A stretch of 64,000 nt of DNA from Chondrus crispus (taxonomy: Eukaryota; Rhodophyta; Florideophyceae; Gigartinales; Gigartinaceae): positions 54,518 through 118,517 of the forward strand of contig NW_005179028.1 of NCBI RefSeq assembly GCF_000350225.1, read 5' to 3'. The position numbers and the translations under genes are program-made. Within the stretch, counting starts at the first letter, position 1. Each line of letters starts with the position of its first letter. This document shows, one piece after another, positions 50,834 to 60,417 of this stretch. Under the pieces are notes generated by a model. That model searched no databases and had not been told where the DNA came from. It saw only the letters and a list, made by a program, of their open reading frames with translations.

Positions 50834-51835
50834 TTAGGCGGATACCAGCTTGCGACTGGCGTACTTCCCACCCGATGAAGTTTTGAGCTCGCCAAAGAGC
50901 TTGACGTCAAAGGCAGCAGCTAGTTTTGTCTTGAGGCGCTGAAGGAGGATTGTAGAATTGGAAATAAACTTCATGTCATCCACTACTACCACGATGATGA
51001 TGAATTGAGTCCCTTCACGTTTAAAGAAAACTCGGTGATCAATGACGGACTGGGTGAATCCCCAGTTCGTGAGTGTACTCGAAAGCAGCGAGTCCCATAA
51101 ATTTCCGGCTTGTTTAAGGCCATACATTGCCTTCTTTAGTAGACAAACCGAACCAGGCTTTTCTTTCACACAGCTTGAATCGGTAGGTTGATGCATGAGT
51201 ACCTCCGTGTCGACATCGCCATATAAATAGGCGTTGCTAACATCCCCTCCTTCGACATGGAGGTTCTCAGCTGAAGATACGGCGAACAGGAGACGTATAG
51301 CGTCATGTGAAGCGACTGGGGCGTACCTCGCCTCTGGGTCGTAGTCGAAATGTGGCGATTGTATGTCGCCGCGCACACAACATCGTGCTTTGTGAAGGTA
51401 ATTAGACCCATTGTTGTCCAGCGGTTTAAGACGGAAAACCCATGTGAACGGTAAGGGCTGCATGCTTTGGTTCTGTGTGACATAAGTCCACGTGTTACGG
51501 CGAACTAGGGCGCGATATTCGCGATCGATGGCGTCACGCCATGGCTCCTGTTGAACAGCTTCCTCGAAGGAGCCAGGTATTCCAGCGTCGCATTTCTTGC
51601 CTCTCCTCTGTGAGGCATAAGAATGCGAAAGTGAATACCGAAATACAGAAAAGGCTTTGCTGAGGATTTCCTCGGCCTGACTGTCGACGTTGCTGCGAGA
51701 TTCTAGTTGAGCTTGTCTAGAAATTCCGTCGAGGAGTGCTGTGACTCCGGGTAGTTTTTCCTCTTTGCAGGGGCGGAAGTCCTGCTTCCGCGTGAAGATG
51801 ATTTGTTTTGTAGAAGGAACATATATGCGGAACAC
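50834..51835 (-). pseudogene. Copia reverse transcriptase
   Basis: It contains EPWRDAIDREYRALVRRNTW, TWVFRLKP, YAPVASHDAIRLL, VEGGDVSNAYLYGD, KKAMYGLKQAGNLW and the catalytic VVVVDDMKF (usually YVDDM). It is in the same phase as integrase but separated by an in-frame TAG at about 51845. It ends in a phase change near 50880 (FGELKTS). Confidence 0.92.
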
Positions 51836-51847
51836 ACTTGTCTCGCT

Positions 51848-52702
51848 CTAAAGTCCGGCGAAATATCCGTGTACACTTCTGGGGGTAACCTTTTTATCTG
51901 CCGCAGTATCTGAGCGATACACGAAAGCGAAGCCGGGTTCTCCAAACACTGGGATGGTGGCGAAATTAACACGTGAATTGGGGTCCCATGCGTGTATGGG
52001 GATGTCGCCGTTTAAGCGTTCTGAAGGTAGTCGATTGCGTAACCAGTTTGCGTGATGCATTGCCTCTCCCCACAAATTTTTGTCCATCTTGCTTGCAAAC
52101 AGTAGTACGCGGCATCGAGCACCAAGCTCTTGTATGAGGCGCTCGGCAATTCCATTACTTTGATGGGCATAAGCGGGAGAATAATCGAGGCGGATACCGT
52201 TGCTGTAACAGAAGCGCTGCAGTTCATCACTGCAATTTTCTCCGGCTCGATCCAACCTGATACTCAGAAGTCTGAAACCTGTAACATTTTCTGCTCGTGC
52301 TTTGTAACGTTGAAGGTTGACGAGCAGCTCAGACTTTGCTTTCAGAAAGAATATGTCTGACTTTGCGCAATAATCGTCCATGATTGCTAGTGCGTAGCGA
52401 CTTCCACCGGTTGAGATTGTCGACATGGGTCCGGTTATGTCCAGATGTATGAGTTCCAGTGGGCGCCTGGTAATGTAGAGACTTGGCGTTACGGGACTTC
52501 TCTTTGTTTTACCAGTGGCACAAGCGACACAGAAGAGATTGTTCAGGATGCTGTTGGAAAAAGGTGGCACATCTTCAAATATCTCTGCCAATCTTTTGTA
52601 TCGCTTCGGATTGGGATGCCCTGTTCGATAATGCCAATACATTGCCATCTCATTTTCGGTTTTGCAGCAGAGTAAGGTCCGACGGAATAGCAGTTGGCGC
52701 AA
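51848..52702 (-). pseudogene. Copia integrase
   Basis: Zinc site HYRTGHPNPKRYKRL with CVACATGKTKR. Catalytic core in LIHLDITGPM, IRLDRAGENC and YAHQSNGIAERLIQEL. It is -1 in phase relative to gag-protease, with the switch near 52665 at a GCAAAAC stretch. Confidence 0.92.
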
Positions 52703-54294
52703 AGGGATTCATACTCGGCATAGTGTAGGCGGGGGAGAGACCTGATTGCCGATGAGGCCGAGAATGTTGGTAGCTTCATCATATACAGGCCATCTTCGAT
52801 TTCGGTTTCATATATGGTCTTCTCGCTTTTCTTGTCCAAGATGAAGCATGTGCTTATACCGTTTTGCGCACGGGTGCTGCTGGTGAATATGACGTTGTAG
52901 TTCTCGGTGAGTAGGCCGACAGAGAGAATGTTCGTTGTAAACTCAGGGGTGTGATAAGCCGGCACAAGCGTTCCTCCGGGAAGCGGTAGCTTCACCATAC
53001 CCTGGCCAACTATTATGGACGTTCCCGCAGCAGCGGAGACGTCAGTGGTATCCATGCTCTTGTAACTCGTGAAAGAGTTCTTGCTGTGGAAAAAGTTGTG
53101 TGTCTCGCCACTGTCAATGATGGCATGTGGGCTCTTTAAATTTCCAATTTGAGCGATGGAGCTCTTGAACTTAAGTTGAGCCATGAATCCAAACGGTGGC
53201 TGGCCTTCTTGTCGGTTGCTTGGGTGCGGGTCATGAATGCGGGTGTTCTGAGCAACGTTGGCATTTGGCTCAAACCGGCCTTGCGAGGAATCATATGGGG
53301 TATTGGTGTTCGGGAATTGTTGGTTTTCAGTACCCCAGTTCCCTTGCAAATGGTATTGGGGAGAGTGATGGCCACGCCCAAAGCCTCGTCCAAAGCCTCG
53401 TCCACGTCCCCCACGAAAACTTCCTCGAGGGTTAAAACGACCACGTCCAACGCTATTATAGGTACTTCGGCCGCGAAAACCGTTATCATTGTCCTTACGA
53501 AACCAACACTCTTTCGCATACTGGCCAGTGCGACCACATACGAAACACTTGTTGTTCTTTGCTTTCTTCTTCCCAATATGTCCCTTGTAGTCCATGTGAG
53601 CAAGATCGGCTCTTGGTGTAGCAGTTGCGCGCGATGATGATGATTTGATATTGGTGCGACGAGAAAGCTCACCTGCAACAACAACGATTAGCTTATCGTA
53701 TGAAATTTCACTCGCCTCTGAAAACATTGCCAAAGGAGCAAAAGATTCAGGTAGAGTCTTGATCAACTTGGATGCTTTTTCTTGAGCTGTAACAGGTGCG
53801 TCGTAGGAAGCCAGCTTTCCAAGTATTTCATTGAACTTTTCAACGTGCTTCTCCCAATTCTCATTTTCTCTGAAGCGGAGTTGGTCCAGCTCACTTTGAA
53901 GATTGATAACGACTTGGGTGTTGGAGGTCGTGTAAAGACTCGACAGAGCATCCCAAAATTCTTTAGCCGTATTTTCATCGTTGTCGACCAAATGGCTGAC
54001 TTGGGCTAGCGGGCCTGTCCCCAGACTGAGGATGATAGCTGTCTTTGCCTTGATCATTTTCTCGAGCCATTTCTTGCGGACGGCCGCGGAAGTTTCATTG
54101 GGTTCTGCAGTAAACCCTAACAGTTCGATGTCGTTCCTGCGGATAAAGGCATAAGTACGACGTCGCCAATGGACGAAGTCTGAAGATCCCGTGAGCTTGA
54201 GCAACTTTGTCACAGGGTCTCGCTCATCAGAAATGATGAACGTATTTTTTTGCGAGTTCGTCAGTTCTATTTGGTACTCTTGCGATGCTACCAT
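52665..54294 (-). CDS. Copia gag and protease
   Basis: The ATG at 54294-54292 straddles the LTR boundary: its A is the last base of the 5' LTR and TG the first two of the leader (TGGTAGC). Gag has the UBN2-type helices (KEFWDALSSLYTTSNTQ, LDQLRFRENENWEKHVEKFN) and a zinc knuckle CFVCGRTGQYAKEC in which the His is Gln. A Gly/Arg-rich tail (RGGRGRGFGRGFGRG) follows. Protease motif AIIDSGETHNFF comes next, and the frame ends in the phase change to integrase. The frame also stays open back into the LTR to 54441 through a GTG. Confidence 0.88.
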
Positions 54295-54526
54295 GCAAGT
54301 AAAACTCTGCTCCTCTCTCCCCCTCCTGGGTAAGAGAGTCTCGTGAGCTCTTTTATTGATAACTACAGTAGCGGTAGCATTACATCTGAGTGTCCCTCTT
54401 GGACACCGGTCTTGCACCTCCGAGGTGCCTGGTATCCTCATAAGATATTAAATCAAAGTTCTATTCTCGAACAGTAGTAACCCCCACCTGGGGCATTTGT
54501 TGGATCCGCACTGGAGAGCCTTCACA
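54294..54526 (-). repeat. Copia 5' LTR (233 bp)
   Basis: See the paired LTR; TG...CA termini and ATTGG outside. Confidence 0.95.
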
Positions 54527-54531
54527 ATTGG

Positions 54532-55518
54532 AAGGCTTGTCTGTGCACAAATCAATAATGCGTCTATAGTGCATCGTCTTGTTGTCGCAAAACAGAAAGG
54601 CTTACTACCTAATAAGGGGGATCAGAACAGTCGAAACGGCAATAACTACACTGCATTATGACATGATGTGTCCAGATGCGCGTCGTTCTCAGATTTTGCT
54701 AGACATCTAGCTCGTGAAGGGGTTGAAAACTCACAGTCTGTTACGGAGCCTAACGACCAGCCATATCGGGATGTCAGTGAATGTTATGTGCCAGTTATAA
54801 GGCCGTTTTACGTTAAAAATGCGGCATCTAAGTGTAGTAGGCCAGCTGACAAAGAAAGGAGACTTTGCAGTCCGGAACTGCACACAAAGGCAAAACGAAA
54901 AGCTGCGTACTGCTCCTTGTGCTGTTTTAACTATACCTTTGTTTTACAAGGTGTGACATTTAAGAAGAAGGGTGGTTCAAAGGAGATCCAATGGTGTCTG
55001 TTATGTAGGCAACCGATATGTTCAAAATGCTGGGACAAGTGGCACACGGACGAAGAGCTGCATCGGGCAACGGTTTCTCCTCACCAAAAAGAAGATTTTA
55101 GAGATAAGGCTTTAGCCTCACTGTCAGGGCCATTCCATTCATCGTGATTGGCAACCACGCAATCACGCAATCACGTCAATAAATGGTGCCTGCTCCCTTG
55201 TGGTTGGTTGTTTATATTACGTTTCCTAAAAATGGTCATGCTCATTAAAGAAATAAACAATCGACTTAAAATTAATCTTGTGCTCCAACTTTCTGTAATG
55301 CTCCTTGCAATTCTAAAAGATTTAAACCCCATTCAAATAAGCAAGAAGTGCGTTAACTCATGCACATGCAAAGCCGTGGAAATGTGCTTACAGCTACAAG
55401 TAGAACGCGTTGGAGAAAGGAACGTTGCCGAACGACGTTAAATTAATGTCGTGATCGCGTGATTGCGTGATTGCATGATTGCCAATCACGATGAATGGAA
55501 TGGCCCTCAGTTGAGTAA
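54532..55518 (+). pseudogene. PiggyBac-like transposase, C-terminus with cysteine-rich zinc finger
   Basis: It continues GRLVCAQINNASIVHRLV and, past an in-frame TGA near 54660, the open stretch 54668-55147. That ends with a Cys-rich domain: AYCSLCCF, then IQWCLLCRQPICSKCWDKWHT. The C-x2-C, C-x2-C, C-x2-C-W-x-x-x-H pattern is that of the PiggyBac C-terminal zinc finger, which binds the transposon ends. A MITE (55127-55506) cuts the last codons: removing it and one TCA leaves ...SLSVE and TAA at 55516-55518. Confidence 0.6.
55127..55506. mobile_element. Harbinger-type MITE, 380 bp
   Basis: The ends GGGCCATTCCATTCATCGTG and its complement are inverted for about 55 bp with few mismatches, with TCA outside both (55124-55126, 55507-55509). 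Terminal GGGCC and TSD TCA match the large Harbinger-type unit, so the same transposase may move it. A 97-codon frame within has no support. Confidence 0.88.
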
Positions 55519-55662
55519 ACACCTAGTCCGTATGAAATGATAGTGCTCTGGCAGAACTAATAATGTTGTTGCGATCCAAAAAAGACATGAGGACGCGTTT
55601 ATATGCACAAGTTGGAATTACTACCCTAGCTAGTCCTCAACACCATGTCGTCATGCAGAGTG

Positions 55663-55777
55663 ACGAAGTAGATGTTTTGGGTGATGAGCGTGAAAAGAGT
55701 GATCAATTTCGTGGTCTGCGTGATTCTGCAACAAGACGTTCACGCATTGACCGGGTGAACTTCACGTTCACAGAGTG
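55663..55777 (-). repeat. Right terminal inverted repeat of the PiggyBac-like element
   Basis: Inverted partner of 33374-33490; TCACG-rich sequence continues to about 55857. Confidence 0.85.
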
Positions 55778-55926
55778 ATGTTCACGCAGTAATCGTGATT
55801 CACACCCAAAATCACGAAATTTCACGCTCCGCTAGCGTGATCAAAAATCATCACGCAGCTTGCATGGGGCCATGATGATCGACACCGTCGGTGCACCCAA
55901 CCCTCGTCGTATTCACCCCAACCGCA

Positions 55927-58900
55927 ATGTTCACCCCCGCCTCGGCTCCCTCGCACGCCATCGAGCTCGAGAGCGACTCCATAGTCGGCCGCAGCTCGCC
56001 ACTTGCCGACCTCCAATACGTCGCGCAGCCAATATCTGAGGGGCATGGCACCGTCCGCCGCCCCCTAGCACACGCCGTCCCCTTCGTGCTCTCCCAGCGC
56101 GAAGTCGTCGCCGGCTTAGCGCGCGACGGCGCCACCGTGCTACGCCCTATTGAAAAGGAGGGGAGGGAGAGGAAAAAGGGAAAAGCGCACAGCGATGCCG
56201 CGCTCGCGAAGGAGGTGCAAGAGATGGTGCGTGCCATGCTCGGAGAGGGTACGAAGCCTGTCCAGGACGGATCCCTGCCGGAAGAGACGACTGCTTCGGA
56301 AGCCGCTCATTCGCTTAATATACATTCGCTTGGTGAGAATGAGCACGCCATATCGCATGGAGCCGAAGCCGCGGAGGACGTGCGGGGAGGGGCCGGGGAT
56401 GAACGCATTGGGCTAGATGCCTTTCTGTCTCCGGCGGATATATCGCTCAAGCAGAATGTTTTCAACCTATCTACTGTATTCGATCCGCGGAGCTTGAACG
56501 ACGTCGAGCTTTTCGGCGTTTCAGAGGAAGAGAGCGAAGCCGAAGAAGAGGTGGACAACGGCGCTGTGTCGCGTAAGCTCGCCGCACTAACGGCTAACCA
56601 GCAAAGCATGGAGGACGTCAACGAGGAGCTCGACAACCTTCTCGGCCTCCGCTACGAGCCGGGGCGCGTTGCCGCTGGGCGCACCAAGAGGCCCCGCTCG
56701 GGAACTAGAAACGCGGTCGACGATAACCCCTGGGCCGCCGAGGACAAGCTCGACGTGTCTGACTTTGCGCAGCTCGTTCCGGATATGGCCATCGAGTACC
56801 CGTTCAATTTGGATGTGTTCCAGCGCCGTGCCGTGTTTCGCTTAGAGCGCGACGAGAACGTCTTCGTTGCCGCGCATACATCCGCGGGGAAGACTGTCGT
56901 TGCGGAATACGCCATTGCGCTCGCGAGGCAGCGCAACACAAAGGTCGTGTACACGTCGCCCATTAAAACGCTCAGCAACCAGAAGTTTCGCGATTTTACT
57001 CAACGCTTCGGCGATGTGGGCATCATCACGGGTGATATCAGCATCAACCCGGAGGCGTCGTGTCTTGTGATGACGACGGAGATTTTGAGGAGCATGTTGT
57101 ACAAGGGCGCAGACCTTGTTCGCGATTTGAGCCATGTCATTTTCGATGAGTGTCACTGGCTCAACGACCCGGAGCGAGGGGTCGTGTGGGAGGAGGCCAT
57201 TATTTTGCTCCCGCAACATGTGAATATCGTCATGCTTTCTGCAACAGTGCCAAACGCTATGGAGTTCGCCAAATGGGTCGGCCGCACGAGACAAAAACCC
57301 ATATACGTGATTCACACTCGGAAGAGACCGGTTCCACTGTCTCATCAGCTGTTCGTCAAGGGGGATGTATACCCATTATTTGATTCATCAGAAGGAAGAT
57401 TTCTGGACGCAAACTTCAGAAGGGGAGTGAATCACCACAAGGAGAAAACGAAAAACTCCAACATCCGATTCGGTGGGGGCCGAAATCACGCGTGGATGCA
57501 GATCATCAAGTATTTGCAGAAGCGAGATCTGGACCCGGCGATATTCTTTTGTTTCAGTAAGCGCAAGTGCGACGAGGCGGCCGAACAGCTTCACACTCAA
57601 GACCTCACGGCTGGGGCAACTGACAAGACTCAAATTCATCTCTTTTACCAATCCGCGATTGCCAGGCTTTCTCCAACTGACCGCAACGTCCCGCAGATTG
57701 CGCGACATCGGGAGATGCTAAAACGGGGTGTCGGGGTTCATCATGCCGGAGTGCTTCCGATCATCAAGGAAATAACTGAAGTTCTTTTCCAACAAGGTCT
57801 CATTCGGGTGCTGTTTGCGACAGAGACGTTTGCCATGGGTGTCAACATGCCTGCACGAACTGTCGTCTTCACAGCCATCCACAAGTACGACAATCAAGGC
57901 CATCGCCTTCTCGAACCTGGCGAGTACATCCAGATGGCGGGACGGGCCGGTCGTCGAGGATTGGACGACGTCGGCACTGTGTTGCTATTCCCTACGACAG
58001 CTGACTTTCCCGTCCAGAGCGATGTCAAGACCGTCTTAACGGGGGTCCCCAAGCCGCTGCGCTCCCAATTTCGACTTACCTACAACATGATTCTCAACTT
58101 GCTCCGCATCGATGAGCTTCGTGTTGAGGATGTGATGGCACGCAGTTTCAGCGAGGCACCGGCAGGGCGCGCATCTGGAACGGTGAAAAAGCTGCTCGTG
58201 AAAGGAAATGAACGGTTGAATCAGATGCAGACGATGTCGGTGGGGGTTGAGAGATACAGGTCTCTCTACGAAGTATCCACCAGAATCAATGTGTTGTGTC
58301 AGCGCATCAGCGTAACTCTTACCTCCAACGCAAAAAATTCAACGACGGCAGCCTTTGGGGTGGGACGTGTAGTATTGGTACGCGCAAGCGACGAAACATT
58401 ACGGCTCGGGGTGATTATCAAGGCACCATTTAGTGGACGCGCAAAGGGCGGTCTTTCTTTGAAGAAACCATCTCTGGGCTTGAGAACAGGGTTTCAACCC
58501 GGCAAACGGGACTCGGGAAAGATCCAAATCAAAGTTTTAGTTTTGTGCGGAGGACCGGCTGCAAGAAGAGAGGATTGCCCCTTGTTTCAGCACAATATCG
58601 ACGTCGTTGATTTGAAGAACAAGTCTACGCAGTTCAACGCTGGTGGATTGATTGTTCAAATCCAGGATCTTGACTATACTGGCATTGTAGGGCTCTCGTC
58701 TTTGAAGATTGAAGTCGATGAGAAGGGGCTGGTACCGATTCGGGGGGACCCGGATCCAGTTGCTCTGTCGTCTACAGCAGAAGCTCTGCGCACGATTGCG
58801 TCAGACGAAGCAAATTGGAATGCGCTGCCACAGTTGCATCCAGTGACTGATCTTGGGCTGCAGAGCTTGGATATCGTCGAGCAATGGGACGAGCGCAAGC

Positions 58901-59685
58901 GATGCGTTTGGATTCTGAATGAGATGGTTACTGATTTGCTGAAGGGTGGGGCAATGTTTGATTTGGAAAAGGAATTCAAGTTTCTTTCACAAGCGTCCAA
59001 GCTGCAAGAAAAACTTGAGCTCTTGAAGATTGCGACGTCAGATGAATCTTTACACTTAATGCCTGACTACAAGCAGCGAATCGAAGTTCTAGGCAAACTA
59101 GGATACATCGACGGGACGAGCGTTCGACTGAAAGGACGGGCCGCTTGCGAGGTGAACACATGCGACAGCCTGATTCTAACAGAACTGGTGTTTGAAAAAG
59201 TACTCCAAAAGCTGAGCGCGGTAGACCTCGCGGCTATCCTATGCAGCCTAGTATTCCAAGGAAAAGTGGGCGGGAATGAGACGAGCTACACGCAAATCGA
59301 CAGCGTGAGAGAGCAGAGCGAGGAGTTGTATCAAGGATGTCAATCGATGCTAGGGGTGCTAGCAAGCCTCGGGAGTGCGCAGTCAGACAGCGGGCTGGCG
59401 GTCTCTCCCTACGAATTTGCGCGAAGCAGCGCCAATTTCGGTTTTACAATCGGGGTGCGAGGATGGGCAAGTGGCAAGACGTTTGCCGAGATTTGTTCTG
59501 TGATCGAAGGTGAAGTACCAGAAGGGACGATTGTGCGAACGATTGTGCGGCTCTGCGAACTGCTGAGGGAAACGAAAAATGTGGGAAGGGTTATTGGAGA
59601 CCCCGATCTGCAGGCCAAGGCCGAAGAGGCGATGCAACTGGTGCGACGGGATGTGATTTTCGCAGCGAGTTTGTACGTACAGTAG
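55927..59685 (+). CDS. SKI2: SKI2 RNA helicase (Ski complex, cytoplasmic RNA decay)
   Basis: An intact frame of 1252 residues from ATG 55927 to TAG 59683; an upstream GTG at 55891 is in frame. SKI2 is the ATPase of the Ski complex that feeds mRNA 3'-5' into the cytoplasmic exosome. An acidic N-terminal region (to about 280) is followed by YPFNLDVFQRRAVF, motif I AAHTSAGKT with Lys322, YTSPIKTLSNQKFRDF, motif II DECH at 407-410 (DEVH in most relatives), LSATVPNAMEFAKW, FATETFAMGVNMPART and motif VI QMAGRAGRRG at 669-678. An arch-like insertion lies at about 770-1000. The C-terminal DSHCT domain ends VRRDVIFAASLYVQ. The length and the EGTIVRTIVRLCEL block point to SKI2 rather than MTR4. Its promoter is limited to 149 bp before transposon sequence begins. 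Confidence 0.95.
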   Translation: MFTPASAPSHAIELESDSIVGRSSPLADLQYVAQPISEGHGTVRRPLAHAVPFVLSQREVVAGLARDGATVLRPIEKEGRERKKGKAHSDAALAKEVQEMVRAMLGEGTKPVQDGSLPEETTASEAAHSLNIHSLGENEHAISHGAEAAEDVRGGAGDERIGLDAFLSPADISLKQNVFNLSTVFDPRSLNDVELFGVSEEESEAEEEVDNGAVSRKLAALTANQQSMEDVNEELDNLLGLRYEPGRVAAGRTKRPRSGTRNAVDDNPWAAEDKLDVSDFAQLVPDMAIEYPFNLDVFQRRAVFRLERDENVFVAAHTSAGKTVVAEYAIALARQRNTKVVYTSPIKTLSNQKFRDFTQRFGDVGIITGDISINPEASCLVMTTEILRSMLYKGADLVRDLSHVIFDECHWLNDPERGVVWEEAIILLPQHVNIVMLSATVPNAMEFAKWVGRTRQKPIYVIHTRKRPVPLSHQLFVKGDVYPLFDSSEGRFLDANFRRGVNHHKEKTKNSNIRFGGGRNHAWMQIIKYLQKRDLDPAIFFCFSKRKCDEAAEQLHTQDLTAGATDKTQIHLFYQSAIARLSPTDRNVPQIARHREMLKRGVGVHHAGVLPIIKEITEVLFQQGLIRVLFATETFAMGVNMPARTVVFTAIHKYDNQGHRLLEPGEYIQMAGRAGRRGLDDVGTVLLFPTTADFPVQSDVKTVLTGVPKPLRSQFRLTYNMILNLLRIDELRVEDVMARSFSEAPAGRASGTVKKLLVKGNERLNQMQTMSVGVERYRSLYEVSTRINVLCQRISVTLTSNAKNSTTAAFGVGRVVLVRASDETLRLGVIIKAPFSGRAKGGLSLKKPSLGLRTGFQPGKRDSGKIQIKVLVLCGGPAARREDCPLFQHNIDVVDLKNKSTQFNAGGLIVQIQDLDYTGIVGLSSLKIEVDEKGLVPIRGDPDPVALSSTAEALRTIASDEANWNALPQLHPVTDLGLQSLDIVEQWDERKRCVWILNEMVTDLLKGGAMFDLEKEFKFLSQASKLQEKLELLKIATSDESLHLMPDYKQRIEVLGKLGYIDGTSVRLKGRAACEVNTCDSLILTELVFEKVLQKLSAVDLAAILCSLVFQGKVGGNETSYTQIDSVREQSEELYQGCQSMLGVLASLGSAQSDSGLAVSPYEFARSSANFGFTIGVRGWASGKTFAEICSVIEGEVPEGTIVRTIVRLCELLRETKNVGRVIGDPDLQAKAEEAMQLVRRDVIFAASLYVQ

Positions 59686-60417
59686 TGTTAAATAGTCGGG
59701 AAGCTGAATGATGTTATTCTTCAATGGGGCGCCCTGGTTTTGTTGCCAAGATATCTACAAGTCGTGGACATATTGTGCGTAAGGGTGATTGCGTGATGTT
59801 TGGGAGGCAGTGATAGCGCGAGATCGTGGAGATTGCAAGTATCTGTCCCATACAGCACATATGTATATGGTTCTCCTACACAGTACATGTACGGTACCTA
59901 CTTTTGTGCTAATTTCAAGCTATGGCGCCTCCACAAAATGCACCAACCTAAGCATACGTATACATCCTTGTTGACGTGAGTATAGAACGCCCTGCAAATA
60001 AGCCGTATTAACACCCCATCCACGAGCGAAGTGGGTCAATTTTTGAGGACACTTGCAAAATTTCCAAATCCGCTCTTTGTTTATGTGGGCGGAATTTATG
60101 CTTGTTGCATAGCTCGTCCAATAGGAATTCCTCCACAATTGGAATTATGTAGAATGAATGGCCAGTTCTCGAGATAGAGCTCATACAGCGACTTCAGTCA
60201 GGGCCAATCGGCGTCACACAAAATGTCGGTGTATGGGGTTATTTTGGCCTCTTTGGACTGCGAAGAGGCCCTATTTCCACCATCACAAGATTTCCATTTA
60301 TTCGTTGGCGTGTGTACATCATCCATAGTGTTAGCACAGCCCCTGAAACCATTCCAACCTTCGCTCCACCGTATCTTTTCCTGGATCCTTTTCAAACAGT
60401 CCCTGACATATACCCAA
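59686..60417. other. Intergenic after SKI2
   Basis: No supported gene. The next frame is open back to ATG 60223, but its conserved-looking part starts after ATG 60418. Confidence 0.35.

Larger units (their letters stand above)
49184..54526 (-). mobile_element. Complete Copia LTR retrotransposon, 5.3 kb
   Basis: LTRs 49184-49417 and 54294-54526 run TGCAAGTAAAACTC to CCTTCACA. The duplication ATTGG is at 49179-49183 and 54527-54531. The LTRs differ by two substitutions and one base indel, so this insertion is younger than the Gypsy one. The order gag, protease, integrase, RT, RNase H is Copia order. The coding region has three phase changes or stops. Confidence 0.95.
33374..55777 (+). mobile_element. 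PiggyBac-like transposon, outermost layer of the nest
   Basis: The segments 33374-33490 and 55663-55777 are inverted copies: CACTCTGTG, GTGAAGTTCACCCGGTCAAT, TTGTTGCAGAATCACG and TTTTCACGCTCATCACCC all match. Between them, pieces of one transposase run on the plus strand, cut by Gypsy (36843-48975), Copia (49184-54526) and a MITE (55127-55506). Without these the element would be about 4.5 kb. The right-hand similarity to TCACG-rich repeat DNA may go on to about 55857. No TTAA duplication is seen, which is atypical of PiggyBac; the left flank was altered by the Harbinger insertion. Confidence 0.65.
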
